Below, piece by piece: positions 42,084 through 51,254 of a stretch of DNA of 64,000 bases. The translations under genes and the position numbers were made by a program. Origin of the DNA: a virus; IMG/VR virus record IMGVR_UViG_3300023208_000003, positions 124,001 to 188,000 of that record; one strand, written 5' to 3'. Below the pieces are notes generated by a model. That model had not been told where the DNA came from and ran no database searches. It saw nothing but the letters and a program-made list of their open reading frames with translations. How positions within the stretch are numbered: the stretch's first letter is position 1; each line of letters begins with the position of its first letter.

Positions 42084-42435
42084 TATTGGCTTTAATGAAA
42101 TAGTAGAATTTTTGAATTTACAAAAATCATATTTTCATTATTTAAAAACTGGTAAATTTCCAGAAAATGAATGTCATAAAAATGTTGAAAATTATATTTT
42201 AGAAAATAATGCTTATAAAGTTATTGGATATAATTTAATTCACGTAGAAGATAAACGTCTATACGCAATTTTTCATTCTGTAGTTTCAAAAGCTAATATA
42301 TTATTTGATATTACGAAAAATTTTCTACCAAAAATATTATTTGCAGAATGTACTAATAATATAAAAATTTATTCAGCAGTAGAATATAAAAATGGAATAA
42401 TAACGCCAATTGATTATAAGCAAATAATTTTATAA
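42055..42435 (+). CDS. Protein of unknown function downstream of the GIY-YIG gene
   Basis: 126 residues from ATG 42055 (MKCRPAKKDDIGFNEI), overlapping the endonuclease by 29 nt. Very AT-rich, beta/alpha mixed, no recognised motif. The frame continues upstream to an ATG at 42004, but that would overlap much more of the endonuclease. Possibly carried with the mobile element. Confidence 0.5.
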   Translation: MKCRPAKKDDIGFNEIVEFLNLQKSYFHYLKTGKFPENECHKNVENYILENNAYKVIGYNLIHVEDKRLYAIFHSVVSKANILFDITKNFLPKILFAECTNNIKIYSAVEYKNGIITPIDYKQIIL

Positions 42436-42447
42436 TGGAGAATACTT

Positions 42448-42735
42448 ATGAAATACGATTTCAACATTCAATTGAAAAATAGAAAACCGATTTCTGAAAA
42501 AGATGTTCAGAATATAAAGGCAACAATTATTGAAAATGGTGATGGCTTTACAAATGTTGATGCGATTATTCCTAATGAGACTAGAATAGTTCACGCGCTA
42601 GTTATTCGACCAGGAACGTATGAAAAATTAGTAACGATATTTGAAGAGAATATACCATCATTTTTAGTCAGACATGAATTTGTTGAATTAAAAAACCCAC
42701 CGAATAATTATTTACCAGTTTTTAGGAGAATTTAA
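42448..42735 (+). CDS. Small protein of unknown function
   Basis: 95 residues with GGAG before ATG 42448. Contains NVDAIIPNETRIVHALVIRPGTYEKLVTIFEENIPSFLVRHEFVEL. No motif recognised. Its stop overlaps the glutaredoxin start by one base, so the two are co-translated. Confidence 0.6.
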   Translation: MKYDFNIQLKNRKPISEKDVQNIKATIIENGDGFTNVDAIIPNETRIVHALVIRPGTYEKLVTIFEENIPSFLVRHEFVELKNPPNNYLPVFRRI

Positions 42736-42986
42736 TGCACGCTATAATTTATTCAAAAGAAAATTGTCCATATTGCGATAAAGCGAAATACCTTTTAGAA
42801 ACAAAAGGTATTGAATATATTCAATACCTGCTTGACTATGGACAGTTAAAGAATCCAGGAGTTATTTATTATACGCGTAATGAACTTTTAAAGGCTGCTC
42901 CAGATGCTCGTTCTGTTCCACAAATTTTCATAAACGATAACCACATTGGCGGTTATACGCAATTAGAGCAATTTCTAAATAAATAG
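42735..42986 (+). CDS. Glutaredoxin (NrdC-like)
   Basis: 83 residues. Classic dithiol active site CPYC (Cys11, Cys14), RSVPQIFINDNHIGGYTQLEQF with the cis-Pro (VPQ) and the GG glutathione site. A long insertion between helix 1 and beta 2 (LDYGQLKNPGVIYYTRNELLKAAP) is seen in phage glutaredoxins. Likely electron donor to NrdA/NrdB encoded upstream. Confidence 0.93.
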   Translation: MHAIIYSKENCPYCDKAKYLLETKGIEYIQYLLDYGQLKNPGVIYYTRNELLKAAPDARSVPQIFINDNHIGGYTQLEQFLNK

Positions 42987-42995
42987 TTACATAAT

Positions 42996-43020
42996 AGAGA
43001 CGGTGCTGAGCACCGTCTCT
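42996..43020 (+). terminator. Strong hairpin after glutaredoxin
   Basis: 11-bp perfect stem AGAGACGGTGC / GCACCGTCTCT with a TGA loop. It lacks a downstream T-run, so it may be an mRNA stabiliser or a factor-assisted terminator rather than a classical intrinsic one. Confidence 0.6.
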
Positions 43021-43037
43021 CATACTTATAACACCAT

Positions 43038-43466
43038 ATGTTCAAATTTTTTGAGAGTTATAAGTATATGTGGCACGACTTTATAAACAGTCTTTTGGAT
43101 CAGATTTTATCAAGCCATTTTTGGTCGTCATTATTCATTCTTCTTTTCTTCACTTTATTAATTTATGGCATTCAGCGCGCCGATAGTCTTGAATGGTCGG
43201 ATTTAATAACAGCTAAAGGAACCAATCGAGTATCTCTTACAAAACTTCTCCAATTTATTGGAGGTATCGTTGGAACCTGGGTTATTATTCGAATGACTAT
43301 TTTTGAAAAACTTACATGGGATATGTTCGCTACATATCTTACTTATGTTGCCTCAAGTGAAGGCTTTAGTAAATTTATCGCTGCTAAATATGGGGTAAAA
43401 ATTGAAAATAAGGAAAAAGAAAATGATGAACCACCTTCACCAAAGAAGATTTTTGGAGTTTTTTGA
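43038..43466 (+). CDS. Membrane protein, candidate holin
   Basis: 142 residues; an alternative start is ATG 43068 (MWHDFINSLL). Two membrane segments are visible: FWSSLFILLFFTLLIYGI (about 29-45) and FIGGIVGTWVIIRMTIF (about 73-89), plus an amphipathic WDMFATYLTYVASSEGFSKFI. The tail is charged (KIENKEKENDEPPSPKK). Small size, two or three membrane helices and a soluble endolysin elsewhere in the window suggest a holin; this is inference. Confidence 0.55.
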   Translation: MFKFFESYKYMWHDFINSLLDQILSSHFWSSLFILLFFTLLIYGIQRADSLEWSDLITAKGTNRVSLTKLLQFIGGIVGTWVIIRMTIFEKLTWDMFATYLTYVASSEGFSKFIAAKYGVKIENKEKENDEPPSPKKIFGVF

Positions 43467-43494
43467 GCTTTAGTCTAATAAAATCATTTCAAAT

Positions 43495-43502
43495 AATAAA
43501 TA
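43495..43502 (+). promoter_or_regulatory. Late promoter box (AATAAATA) of the fibre gene
   Basis: 28 nt before ATG 43531, with GAGGA before the start codon. Confidence 0.55.
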
Positions 43503-43530
43503 AGAAAAACATCTTAACTGAGGACGTGAA

Positions 43531-46500
43531 ATGATTTTACAGTTTCGTCACGGTGTTCTTAATGCACCACAAGACAATTTAGGCAACTTTAGTTCGCTGC
43601 GCTTGAGCTCTGATCCTACTCGTGTAGATTTAAGCACATCTAATGGGCCACTCTATATTACGATAGCTCATGGTACATCAAATTATATTATTGAATTTAA
43701 TAAAACAATTCAAAAGGCCTGGGGTCCATTACCAGCAAATGCGGATTTGTATGTTGAAATCAGTCAAATAACTGGTCAGCCATCGTTTACATTTTCAACT
43801 TTACCATTTTTAGTTCAACATGGTGTGCCAGCTACAGCCGGTGTTGGTCAAACAGTTTTTGATCTTGACGCTAACGTAGTTAAAGAGTGGGATGGTAATC
43901 GTTGGATAACAAAACTTAAAGTTTTAGTTGGTTCAAAAGCTGGTTATAACATCACGTCTTATCCGGTAGGAAGTCAAGTTTCAATTAATGGTAATTTTGA
44001 GGGCGGCTTTATCATTGCAGATGGTGATGGTAAACCAGTTAGACGCCCTAATGGTGAGCTTTTAACTTCTGACGTTGATCTCAAACTTATAGGTAGTCAA
44101 CAGCAAAGTAACATTAAGATTGATAGTACGATCTTTTTGGTAACAGCAATTGAACCAATTCCAGCATTCTCTGTTGTAGCGTTTGGCGGTCCTGATCAAA
44201 TAAAGCTTGCGCAAAATGATCCTGTTTTAGGTGCTACGCCTATTGGTTTCTGTATTGAACCTGTTTATGTTAATGAACCTACCACCATTATTCTTAGTGG
44301 TCGTATTGTTCATAACCCAAATTGGAATTTTGATATTTCTGATGCAGGGAAAACACTGTACCTTACAGCAAATGGGCAGTTTTCTACAGTAAGACCACAA
44401 CGTGACGTTTGGCATATTGGTTCAATTTTAAATCCTACAACAATTCTTTTTCAAATAGATAGAGAAGCATCCGCACCTGTAACAGCTTCATCAACAGGCA
44501 TCACTTCAGTAAGTGCAGTTGCTCCACTCGCAGCAAGCACTTCTTCAGGTGCAGTGCTAGTAGCAATTGGTGAAGCAAGCGCCAGCCAAGGCGGGTACAT
44601 GAGTGAGACTGTTTTTCAAACAGTAGAAAGTACAGCAGCTAACTTAGCACTTGAAATTCAAACTCGCGATAATCAAGTTCAATCTATTTTAAGTTCATTA
44701 ACAGCTGAAATTCAAAATAGAATAAGCGCAGATTTATTAAAAGCTGATATAAATCATGTTCATGATATTTTAGATATAACCGGTTTACAAGCTGTTCTTG
44801 ATAACAAGACAGATATCGGCCATCTTCATGACATGACAGATATCAATGGATTAATTGCTGAACTAAACAATAAATCAAATATTTCACATGTTCATAACTG
44901 GTTTGATTTAATTAATATTCCAACTGTTGCCGCCGGCTGGTTAACAGATGTTTCATTAATTGGTCACACACATCATATCGCTGATATTGTTGATTTTCCA
45001 ACATCATGGGACTGGATACATATTTCAAATACGCCAACAACTTGGCAGGCATATGGAATTACAAATGTTGCCGATATAAATCATACACATCATGTTGCTA
45101 ATATTGTTGATTTTCCAAGCGTGTGGGACTGGGCTAACATCATAAATACTCCTACCACACTTGCTGGTTATGGAATATCACCATCAGAGCTTGTGCATAA
45201 TCACCCGTGGTTAGAGATAGTTAACACTCCTACCACACTTGCTGGTTATGGAATAAATGACGCTGCACTAGCAAATCATACTCACGGGCTTTTAAATCTA
45301 ACAGATGTTCAGTTTTTAACTTTACCAGCTAATGGTGACTTGTTAAAATTCAACGGAATTACTAATAAGTGGGAAAATTCACCGCACGCTGTAGCAATTA
45401 ACTCAAATTTAGGTGGTGTTCAAATAACCACTCCAGTTAATGGACAAATTTTAACTTATGATTTAAGTGGAAACTGGGTAAATGCAAATCTTCCAGCGCT
45501 TCCAACAAATTGGGACTGGGCTAATGTCGTAAACACGCCAAGCAATCTTGCCGGTTACGGAATAAATGACGCGGTTTCACTAACAACATTTAATGCGCAC
45601 AATCACGCTCTTTCGCAACTTTCTGATGTAATAAATTCTACTCCTGGTAGAATTCCTGGTGATGTTTTGAAATGGGATGGTTCTCAGTGGGTAAATCAAC
45701 AGTTGCCAGTTCAAGTTAATTCATTACCGTGGACAAGTATAACTGCGAAGCCGTCGACAATTAGTGGTTTCGCAATTACTGACGCGTACACAATGTCACA
45801 AGTTGATTCACTGCTTAGCAACAAGTCAAATGTTGGACATATTCATTCACTTGCATCATCAAGTGATGTCACTATAGCGTCACCATCAGCTACACAGTAT
45901 CTCGCCTTTAATGGAACAACTTGGGCTAACACTCCATTTCCAACAACTTGGGCCTGGTCTAATATTACTGGCGCTCCAACAACTTGGGCCTGGTCTAATA
46001 TTACTGGCGCTCCAACGTCACTTGTCGGGTACGGTATTATTGATGCTTATACCGCAACACAGGTTGATACTCTACTAAGTGGTAAAGCTGCGACAGCACA
46101 CACACACGCTCTTAGTTCGTTAACTGATACTGTAATTTCGACACCAAGTGTAGATGAGTTTTTGAAATTTAATGGAACTGTTTGGGTAAATAGCCCACTT
46201 ACCACTACTGTTAATTGGTCAAATATTATTGGCACTCCTACCACTCTTGCTGGTTATAATATCAGTGACGCGATTGCGACAACTGAAAAAGGTATTGTAA
46301 ACGGAGTTGCATCTCTTGATGCAACTGGAAAAGTTCCATCAATTCAACTTCCAGCAATCGCAATAGTTGATACTTTTGTAGTTACAGATCAAACTCAGAT
46401 GCTTGCCCTTACAGCACAGACAGGTGACGTTGCAATTAGAAGTGATCTAAACAAAAGTTTTATTTTGCAAGGAACTGATCCTTCATTGTTATCAGATTGG

Positions 46501-47718
46501 CAGGAGCTTTTAACTCCAACTGATTTAGTGCTTTCAGTAAATGGCCAAGTTGGCGCGGTTAGCATCACTGATATTACTGGAAACGCAGGTACCGCTTCCA
46601 ATGTAAATTGGTCAGGAGTTTTAAATGCTCCTACCACACTTGCTGGTTATAACATCAGTGACTCTTATGACATTACGCAGATCAATAACTTGCTTGCTGG
46701 TAAAGCAAATGTTTCGCACAGTCACGCTATTGCTGATTTAACTGATGTTAATATTGGAACGCTAACTGTTTTAAATAACGATGAAGCGTTAGTTTTCAAT
46801 GGAACAACATTAAAATGGGAGGCCGGCCAAAAGTTCTTAAACCTTAACGGTGGAACAATGACTGGCGATATCAATGTTAATAATAATATCGTCGAAAAGG
46901 CGATTTTAAAAAGCTACAGTGAACCTACTGTTAATGTTAGTATTCAAGGAACGTATGACATTGACCTTTCACAAGGTAACACACATGTTGTTACAATGAC
47001 AGATAACACCGCGTTTACAATTTCAAACTTTGTTCCGGGGACATTCACATCATCGGTTACACTTGTTCTTATTCAAAACGCTTCAGGTAACAATATACCG
47101 TCATTTCCTTCTACTTTTAAATGGGCAAATGGAACATTACCTACCTTTAGTATGACTCCTGGCGGTATTGATGTTCTTACTATTATTACAACTGACGGCG
47201 GCGCAACATGGTTAGCATTTGTTGCAGGAGCAGATATGAAATTTATTCCATTAATTGCATACTGGTGGTTAACAACTACTACTGGTGGTTGGGCATTAAC
47301 AGGAAATGATACTGTGACGGTTCCTACTGGGGCTGGAGGCGGAGTCGCTTTACGAGCTGAACTTATTTCACAGCACAATTTCTATATCTCTTCATTACAA
47401 AGCATTCAGCCATCAGCTCTTAAATTTGACTTTATTTTAGATGCTCCTTATGATGGAACATCATTTTTACAACAGACAATTGCTATTGCAACTCAAAACG
47501 GAACTGCTGTTACCACTGACAATGTCAATCTTGACATGAGCACAGGTTTAAATGCAGGTGATACAACAGGTTCAATAACTGTTCCATTAAATTGGACTGG
47601 AGCTCCACCTACTGATGGGCTAATGTCAATTACTTTCGTTGTTCAACCATATGACTGGTATAGCTTTAGTATGAAAATATCTGGTATAGGTGGAAATATA
47701 AAATTCTGGCAGCAGTAA
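43531..47718 (+). CDS. Tail fibre / tail structural protein with internal repeats
   Basis: 1395 residues. The N-terminal 300 residues are a beta-rich head with a virion attachment look (FRHGVLNAPQDNLGNFSSLRLSSDPTRVDLS). Residues about 350-1110 form a shaft of recurring modules: [W-x-x-I-x-N-T-P-T-T-L-A-G-Y-x-I-x-D-A], [N-H-x-H-x-L-x-x-L-x-D-V] and [F-L-K-F-N-G-x-x-W-x-N-S], with many paired histidines as in iron-bearing fibre shafts. The C-terminus (about 1230-1395) holds GGWALTGNDTVTVPTGAGGG and a jelly-roll-like tip, probably the receptor-binding part. A recent 36-nt tandem duplication is seen within it. Confidence 0.85.
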   Translation: MILQFRHGVLNAPQDNLGNFSSLRLSSDPTRVDLSTSNGPLYITIAHGTSNYIIEFNKTIQKAWGPLPANADLYVEISQITGQPSFTFSTLPFLVQHGVPATAGVGQTVFDLDANVVKEWDGNRWITKLKVLVGSKAGYNITSYPVGSQVSINGNFEGGFIIADGDGKPVRRPNGELLTSDVDLKLIGSQQQSNIKIDSTIFLVTAIEPIPAFSVVAFGGPDQIKLAQNDPVLGATPIGFCIEPVYVNEPTTIILSGRIVHNPNWNFDISDAGKTLYLTANGQFSTVRPQRDVWHIGSILNPTTILFQIDREASAPVTASSTGITSVSAVAPLAASTSSGAVLVAIGEASASQGGYMSETVFQTVESTAANLALEIQTRDNQVQSILSSLTAEIQNRISADLLKADINHVHDILDITGLQAVLDNKTDIGHLHDMTDINGLIAELNNKSNISHVHNWFDLINIPTVAAGWLTDVSLIGHTHHIADIVDFPTSWDWIHISNTPTTWQAYGITNVADINHTHHVANIVDFPSVWDWANIINTPTTLAGYGISPSELVHNHPWLEIVNTPTTLAGYGINDAALANHTHGLLNLTDVQFLTLPANGDLLKFNGITNKWENSPHAVAINSNLGGVQITTPVNGQILTYDLSGNWVNANLPALPTNWDWANVVNTPSNLAGYGINDAVSLTTFNAHNHALSQLSDVINSTPGRIPGDVLKWDGSQWVNQQLPVQVNSLPWTSITAKPSTISGFAITDAYTMSQVDSLLSNKSNVGHIHSLASSSDVTIASPSATQYLAFNGTTWANTPFPTTWAWSNITGAPTTWAWSNITGAPTSLVGYGIIDAYTATQVDTLLSGKAATAHTHALSSLTDTVISTPSVDEFLKFNGTVWVNSPLTTTVNWSNIIGTPTTLAGYNISDAIATTEKGIVNGVASLDATGKVPSIQLPAIAIVDTFVVTDQTQMLALTAQTGDVAIRSDLNKSFILQGTDPSLLSDWQELLTPTDLVLSVNGQVGAVSITDITGNAGTASNVNWSGVLNAPTTLAGYNISDSYDITQINNLLAGKANVSHSHAIADLTDVNIGTLTVLNNDEALVFNGTTLKWEAGQKFLNLNGGTMTGDINVNNNIVEKAILKSYSEPTVNVSIQGTYDIDLSQGNTHVVTMTDNTAFTISNFVPGTFTSSVTLVLIQNASGNNIPSFPSTFKWANGTLPTFSMTPGGIDVLTIITTDGGATWLAFVAGADMKFIPLIAYWWLTTTTGGWALTGNDTVTVPTGAGGGVALRAELISQHNFYISSLQSIQPSALKFDFILDAPYDGTSFLQQTIAIATQNGTAVTTDNVNLDMSTGLNAGDTTGSITVPLNWTGAPPTDGLMSITFVVQPYDWYSFSMKISGIGGNIKFWQQ
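45940..46011 (+). repeat. 36-nt exact tandem duplication in the fibre shaft
   Basis: Two identical units starting CCAACAACTTGGGCCTGG encode P-T-T-W-A-W-S-N-I-T-G-A twice. Lack of synonymous differences shows a recent slippage or recombination event in the fibre. Confidence 0.92.
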
Positions 47719-47724
47719 AATTCA

Positions 47725-47753
47725 TTGTACTTTTTTAGATGTTGTGCTATAAT
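47725..47753 (+). promoter_or_regulatory. Early/middle promoter TTGTAC-17-TATAAT
   Basis: TTGTAC followed by TTTTTT, and TATAAT at 47748-47753, 28 nt before ATG 47781. Confidence 0.75.
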
Positions 47754-47780
47754 ATAATTATCAACTAAAGAGCAAAAACG

Positions 47781-48647
47781 ATGGCTACTAAAATTGTTGA
47801 ACAACTACAAGCTCTCGCAAACAAAACAGCGTCAATTCACAATGTTGACGCTGTTTTGTTTTTTAAAGCATTGACTTCCTTATTAAAAGTTAAAGTATGT
47901 CCCCGATGCGGTGGCAGTGGTCATTACTCTTACAGTAACTGGTATCATAGTTCAGTTTGCTTCAAGTGTAACGGTTACGGTCATATAGGTTTTGTTCCTT
48001 CATTGAATGAAGTAGAGGTTTTTGTGGTAAATGAGGAACAAAAGATTTTGAAAAAAATTAAATCTTTACAAGTAGCAAATGATCGTAAGACTGCGAAAGT
48101 TCAAGAGAAGCGCAATGCGGTTCTTGAGGCTTTGAAGCAAAAACAAAAAGCTACTCTTGCAAATTTGAGTTGCTATCATCGTGAACTTTTTTTACAAGCT
48201 ATTGATTCTGAAACTGCTAGTGTATTTGTACGTGATATTGGTTTAAAATATCACATGTATGGAACGCTTTCTGAAAAGCAAGTAGCAGCAGTCATAAAAA
48301 ACGCTGAAGCAGTTATTAACGAAGCTGAAAATCCGACAGAATATCCTGAAACACACATTAAACAAAATTACGAATTTCAAGGCGTAGTTTCAAGCGTAAA
48401 AGAAAAAGCAAATGATTTTGGATGTTTTTTCCAAGTTAATTTAAAGCTTACTGATGGTCGCTTCGTAACTTTTAAAGCAAAAAATTATGATGATGTTTTA
48501 GAAATTTTTAATCCTGCAAAAGAAAATAAAATTCAAATAAAAGTTACAGGAACTGTAAAATGGGTATCAGATGATAAAAAGCTTATTTCACTTTCTACGA
48601 GATCAACTCGGTATAACCAAGAAGCAGGCAGCGCTGCAGCAGCGTAA
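47781..48647 (+). CDS. DnaJ-type zinc-finger protein of unknown function
   Basis: 288 residues. One DnaJ-like zinc site CPRCGGSGHYSY...CFKCNGYGHIG (Cys40, 43, 60, 63). Then a basic coiled coil (about 85-130, KKIKSLQVANDRKTAKVQEKRNAVLEALKQKQKAT), and a C-terminal beta-rich region (YEFQGVVSSVKEKANDFGCFFQVNLKLTDGRFVTFKA...IQIKVTGTVKWVSDDKKLISL) that looks like an OB fold. Possibly an RNA- or nucleic-acid-binding early protein. Overlapped by the deaminase gene by 77 nt. Confidence 0.7.
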   Translation: MATKIVEQLQALANKTASIHNVDAVLFFKALTSLLKVKVCPRCGGSGHYSYSNWYHSSVCFKCNGYGHIGFVPSLNEVEVFVVNEEQKILKKIKSLQVANDRKTAKVQEKRNAVLEALKQKQKATLANLSCYHRELFLQAIDSETASVFVRDIGLKYHMYGTLSEKQVAAVIKNAEAVINEAENPTEYPETHIKQNYEFQGVVSSVKEKANDFGCFFQVNLKLTDGRFVTFKAKNYDDVLEIFNPAKENKIQIKVTGTVKWVSDDKKLISLSTRSTRYNQEAGSAAAA

Positions 48648-49113
48648 GCAAGAAACTCTTGATAAAATTTTCATTGAGCAAGTTTGTAATTTTACTAAAC
48701 TTTCACATTGTGTGTCACAACAGGTAGCATGTTTTTTTGTAGTTGACAATCGAATTGTTGCTACAGGCATCAACGGTACCGTTGCTGGTGAAATTAATTG
48801 TGATGAAATATTTACAAGAGAAGGGTTTGACCCAGCTGCTCATCGAGCTTGGTCAGACGTTCATGAAATTCACGCTGAGCTAAATGCATTAATTTGGGCA
48901 GCCCGCCGCGGAATTAGTCTTGAAGGAGCAACTGTGTATAGTTCGCTTCAACCTTGTTCGCAATGTCTAAAAAATTTAATTCCGCTTAAGGTAAAGCGGA
49001 TTGTTTTTGCGCGATATTATAATCGAGTTACGAACAATGACGAAGTTATTCAGCGTCTAATTGACAATGGGATTGAATATAAATGGTGTCCTATAGACCC
49101 GATGGAAAAATAA
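48571..49113 (+). CDS. Deoxycytidylate-deaminase-like enzyme
   Basis: 180 residues. Zinc deaminase motifs HAE (His101, Glu103) and PCSQC (Cys129, Cys132), with GINGT and the ATVYSSLQPCSQCLKNLI strand typical of dCMP/CMP deaminases. It likely makes dUMP for thymidylate synthesis. The 77-nt overlap with the preceding gene is large, but no other start codon exists before the conserved KQETLDKIFIEQV helix. Its C-terminal codons overlap the next gene by 31 nt. Confidence 0.82.
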   Translation: MIKSLFHFLRDQLGITKKQAALQQRKQETLDKIFIEQVCNFTKLSHCVSQQVACFFVVDNRIVATGINGTVAGEINCDEIFTREGFDPAAHRAWSDVHEIHAELNALIWAARRGISLEGATVYSSLQPCSQCLKNLIPLKVKRIVFARYYNRVTNNDEVIQRLIDNGIEYKWCPIDPMEK

Positions 49114-49574
49114 TTGCTGAACCTGAAAATGTTGAAGAATTACTTCTTCGAAATATTCCAGTTCAGCAAATTCTTGTAACACAGTTAACACCAGAAATTA
49201 TTGAGTTTAATCAATTTGCTGAAACATTGCTTTTAAAAAGCAATGATGACGATAAATATACGTGGAATTTAGAATGGAATATTCCAACTAAGTATAAAAC
49301 ACTTGACGTTCGTGAATATTTCAATCAATTCAAAACCGGTGATGATCGAGTTGACACTAGGATTGATAACGAGTTAACACAGGTCTACAGGAGAAATCTT
49401 GTAGACTTGTTTAGAGTTATTATTTACATCGTTGATACTTTAAAAGAAAAGGCTCAGGTTTGGGGAGTAGGTAGAGGAAGTAGCTGCGCTTCATATCTTC
49501 TATTTTTAATTGGTCTACATTTAGTTGACCCATTAAAGTACAATATTTCATACTCCGAATTTTTCCATGATTGA
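49083..49574 (+). CDS. DnaE-like polymerase fragment A (GRGS palm segment)
   Basis: 163 residues. The C-terminal 70 residues match the bacterial PolIII alpha palm: NELTQVYRRNLVDLFRVIIYIVDTLKEK, then VWGVGRGSSCASYLLFLIGLHLVDPLKYNISYSEFF, equivalent to [40 protein letters not shown] is at residues 128-134. The protein stops exactly where DnaE continues into the catalytic DIDF strand, which is found at the start of the gene at 53447. The N-terminal 90 residues are not recognised. Confidence 0.75.
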   Translation: MVSYRPDGKIIAEPENVEELLLRNIPVQQILVTQLTPEIIEFNQFAETLLLKSNDDDKYTWNLEWNIPTKYKTLDVREYFNQFKTGDDRVDTRIDNELTQVYRRNLVDLFRVIIYIVDTLKEKAQVWGVGRGSSCASYLLFLIGLHLVDPLKYNISYSEFFHD

Positions 49575-49591
49575 TATTTCTGCCTGACACC

Positions 49592-49599
49592 TATAAATA
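49592..49599 (+). promoter_or_regulatory. Late promoter (perfect TATAAATA)
   Basis: Overlaps a 10-bp hairpin with a UUCG tetraloop (ATAAAGTAGG / CCTACTTTAT, 49597-49620), so late RNA would start inside its 5' arm. CGGAG precedes ATG 49648. Confidence 0.68.
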
Positions 49600-49620
49600 A
49601 AGTAGGTTCGCCTACTTTAT
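49597..49620 (+). terminator. UUCG-capped hairpin overlapping the late promoter
   Basis: Perfect stem with TTCG loop and no T-run. It would form only in RNA reading through from the DnaE-fragment gene, so it probably ends or stabilises that upstream message. Confidence 0.55.
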
Positions 49621-49647
49621 AACTAATACCAAATAGTCGGAGAAATT

Positions 49648-49929
49648 ATGGGAAGAATAACACGATCTGCGCGCGGCGAAATTGTTGATTTTGATATTTT
49701 AGAAATTCAGCAGGCTCTTGCGGCAGCCCCTATACCAGTTTCTGTAAATCAACGAAGAAAATTTATTGATGAAAAAGGTGGCTTTTCAAAAGCAACGCCT
49801 GTTGCAGAACCTGTTGAAACTGCAATCAGCGATGAAAAACAAATTAATGAGTTACCACTTGCGCTAAGAGTCAGCGCTGAAGCCGCTGCAGAATCTGCCT
49901 CGGTATCAAAGAACTCAAAAACTAAATAA
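49648..49929 (+). CDS. Small late protein of unknown function
   Basis: 93 residues: MGRITRSARGEIVDFDILEIQQAL, VNQRRKFIDEKGG, then an Ala/Glu/Ser-rich C-terminus. The late promoter and the conserved-looking GEIVDFD opening suggest a virion-associated or assembly protein. No firm family. Confidence 0.58.
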   Translation: MGRITRSARGEIVDFDILEIQQALAAAPIPVSVNQRRKFIDEKGGFSKATPVAEPVETAISDEKQINELPLALRVSAEAAAESASVSKNSKTK

Positions 49930-49954
49930 AAATATTCATAAGGAAATAAGGCAT

Positions 49955-50263
49955 ATGTTAAGACCATTAGGCAATTCAATTTTATTTGCGTTCGTTGATG
50001 ATCATGCTGGCGGAAATTTTATTCCAAAAACAAAATCAGGAATTTTGTTAACAAATCAAAATCTTAATGAAGCTCATGTACCGAAATGGGCCAAGGTTTT
50101 AGCAATTGGCCCTGATGTTGATGAGCAAATAAAAGTTGGATTATACATTTTGATCGAACCATTAAAATGGACGATTGGCTTCAAGCATGAAAATGTTCAA
50201 ATTTGGAAAACTGATGATACTCAAGTCATGCTTGTAGACGACGAGCCACACTTTTCGTATTAA
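49955..50263 (+). CDS. gp31: GroES-like co-chaperonin (T4 gp31 analogue)
   Basis: 102 residues with the Cpn10 pattern: MLRPLGNSILFAFVDD, TKSGILLTNQN (mobile loop region), WAKVLAIGPDVDEQIKVGLYILIEPLKWTIGFKHENVQIWKTDDTQVMLV. T4 gp31 (111 residues) replaces GroES in folding the major capsid protein. AAGGA precedes the ATG. Assignment rests on GxVLAxGP-like and K-V-G-x-Y-x-L-I motifs. Confidence 0.75.
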   Translation: MLRPLGNSILFAFVDDHAGGNFIPKTKSGILLTNQNLNEAHVPKWAKVLAIGPDVDEQIKVGLYILIEPLKWTIGFKHENVQIWKTDDTQVMLVDDEPHFSY

Positions 50264-51253
50264 ATGCTTTTTACTTTATTAGTTTTTTTATCAGCACTTA
50301 CAATTGAAGTTTTAGGAAGTTGGATTTCAATTTTGGGTTGGAGTTCATTTTTCTCAAATAATTTTTTAGTTCTTGCAGTCGCTGCCTCTCTTGACCTGGG
50401 GAAAGTTATTGGTGTCTCTTTCTTGTACAAGGAATGGAATAATATTAACTTTTTACAGAAACTTTACGGGGTGCCTGCGGCTGCGACATTAATTTTGATT
50501 ACTTCTGCTGGAGCTGCTGGATTTCTAGCTGCTGAATTTCAGAAATCATCAGTTCCTATAAAAGGGATTGAAACAAAAATTGAGTTGCTCGAAGCTGAAA
50601 AATCAAAGCTTGAAACGCGTAAAAGAGAAATTGATACTCAAATCGCGAACTTGCCAACAGACGTTGTTAGAGGAAGAACCAAGTTAATGGCAAATTTCAA
50701 AGCAGAACAAGAAGCAGTAACTAATCGAGTTGCCGAAATTGACAAGGAACTACCTGAGATCAAAATGACTCAGATAGATAGAAATGCCCATGTTGGGCCA
50801 ATAATGTACCTTGCAGCAATCTTTGGAAAAACGCCAGAAGAAACTGTTAGTTATGCGATTTCATTAATTATTTTTGTTTTTGATCCATTAGCAATTTGGC
50901 TTCTTTTATCTGGAAACTATTTGCTATTAAAGAAAGTTCCGAAAAAAGAAGTCATAATTACTCCAGAAGAAGTAATTGTTGATTTTACACCTGATTTAGC
51001 ATCTCCTGGATTTGTTAATGTTCCAAGTGGTCCTTTAGAATTAGAGCCAAAACACGACATTATTGAACCAATTGTAAAAGAAGAGCTACCATATATTCCT
51101 GAGCTAGAAGTAAAAGATAAAACGCCAACTGTTTTAACTGAGATTGAAAGTACACCCATGAGATCAAAACTTGAAGATATTGATGCCGACTCTATTCAAA
51201 TTGACTTTGGTAACGTTTCAAAAAACGCGCCAATTAATCAGGTTTATAGATAA
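50264..51253 (+). CDS. Membrane protein with periplasmic or cytoplasmic coiled coil
   Basis: 329 residues, starting at the base after the GroES-like stop. Membrane segments at about 1-24, 30-50 and 68-92 (VPAAATLILITSAGAAGFLAA), a long coiled coil about 100-165 (IETKIELLEAEKSKLETRKREIDTQ), and two more hydrophobic stretches about 182-220. The tail (225-329) is acidic and Pro-rich. Not recognised; it may organise replication or lysis at the membrane. Confidence 0.68.
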   Translation: MLFTLLVFLSALTIEVLGSWISILGWSSFFSNNFLVLAVAASLDLGKVIGVSFLYKEWNNINFLQKLYGVPAAATLILITSAGAAGFLAAEFQKSSVPIKGIETKIELLEAEKSKLETRKREIDTQIANLPTDVVRGRTKLMANFKAEQEAVTNRVAEIDKELPEIKMTQIDRNAHVGPIMYLAAIFGKTPEETVSYAISLIIFVFDPLAIWLLLSGNYLLLKKVPKKEVIITPEEVIVDFTPDLASPGFVNVPSGPLELEPKHDIIEPIVKEELPYIPELEVKDKTPTVLTEIESTPMRSKLEDIDADSIQIDFGNVSKNAPINQVYR

Positions 51254-51254
51254 A

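Noticed and set aside
46047-47378. Minus-strand open frames (46047-46244, 46395-46637, 47073-47378) under the fibre gene
   Set aside because: They arise from the repetitive Thr/Ala-rich fibre codons; no leader signals and no similarity to known families.
48571-48647. Frameshift joining the zinc-finger gene and the deaminase
   Set aside because: The deaminase has an in-frame ATG and a complete domain; the zinc-finger protein ends normally, so a long overlap explains it better than a fusion.
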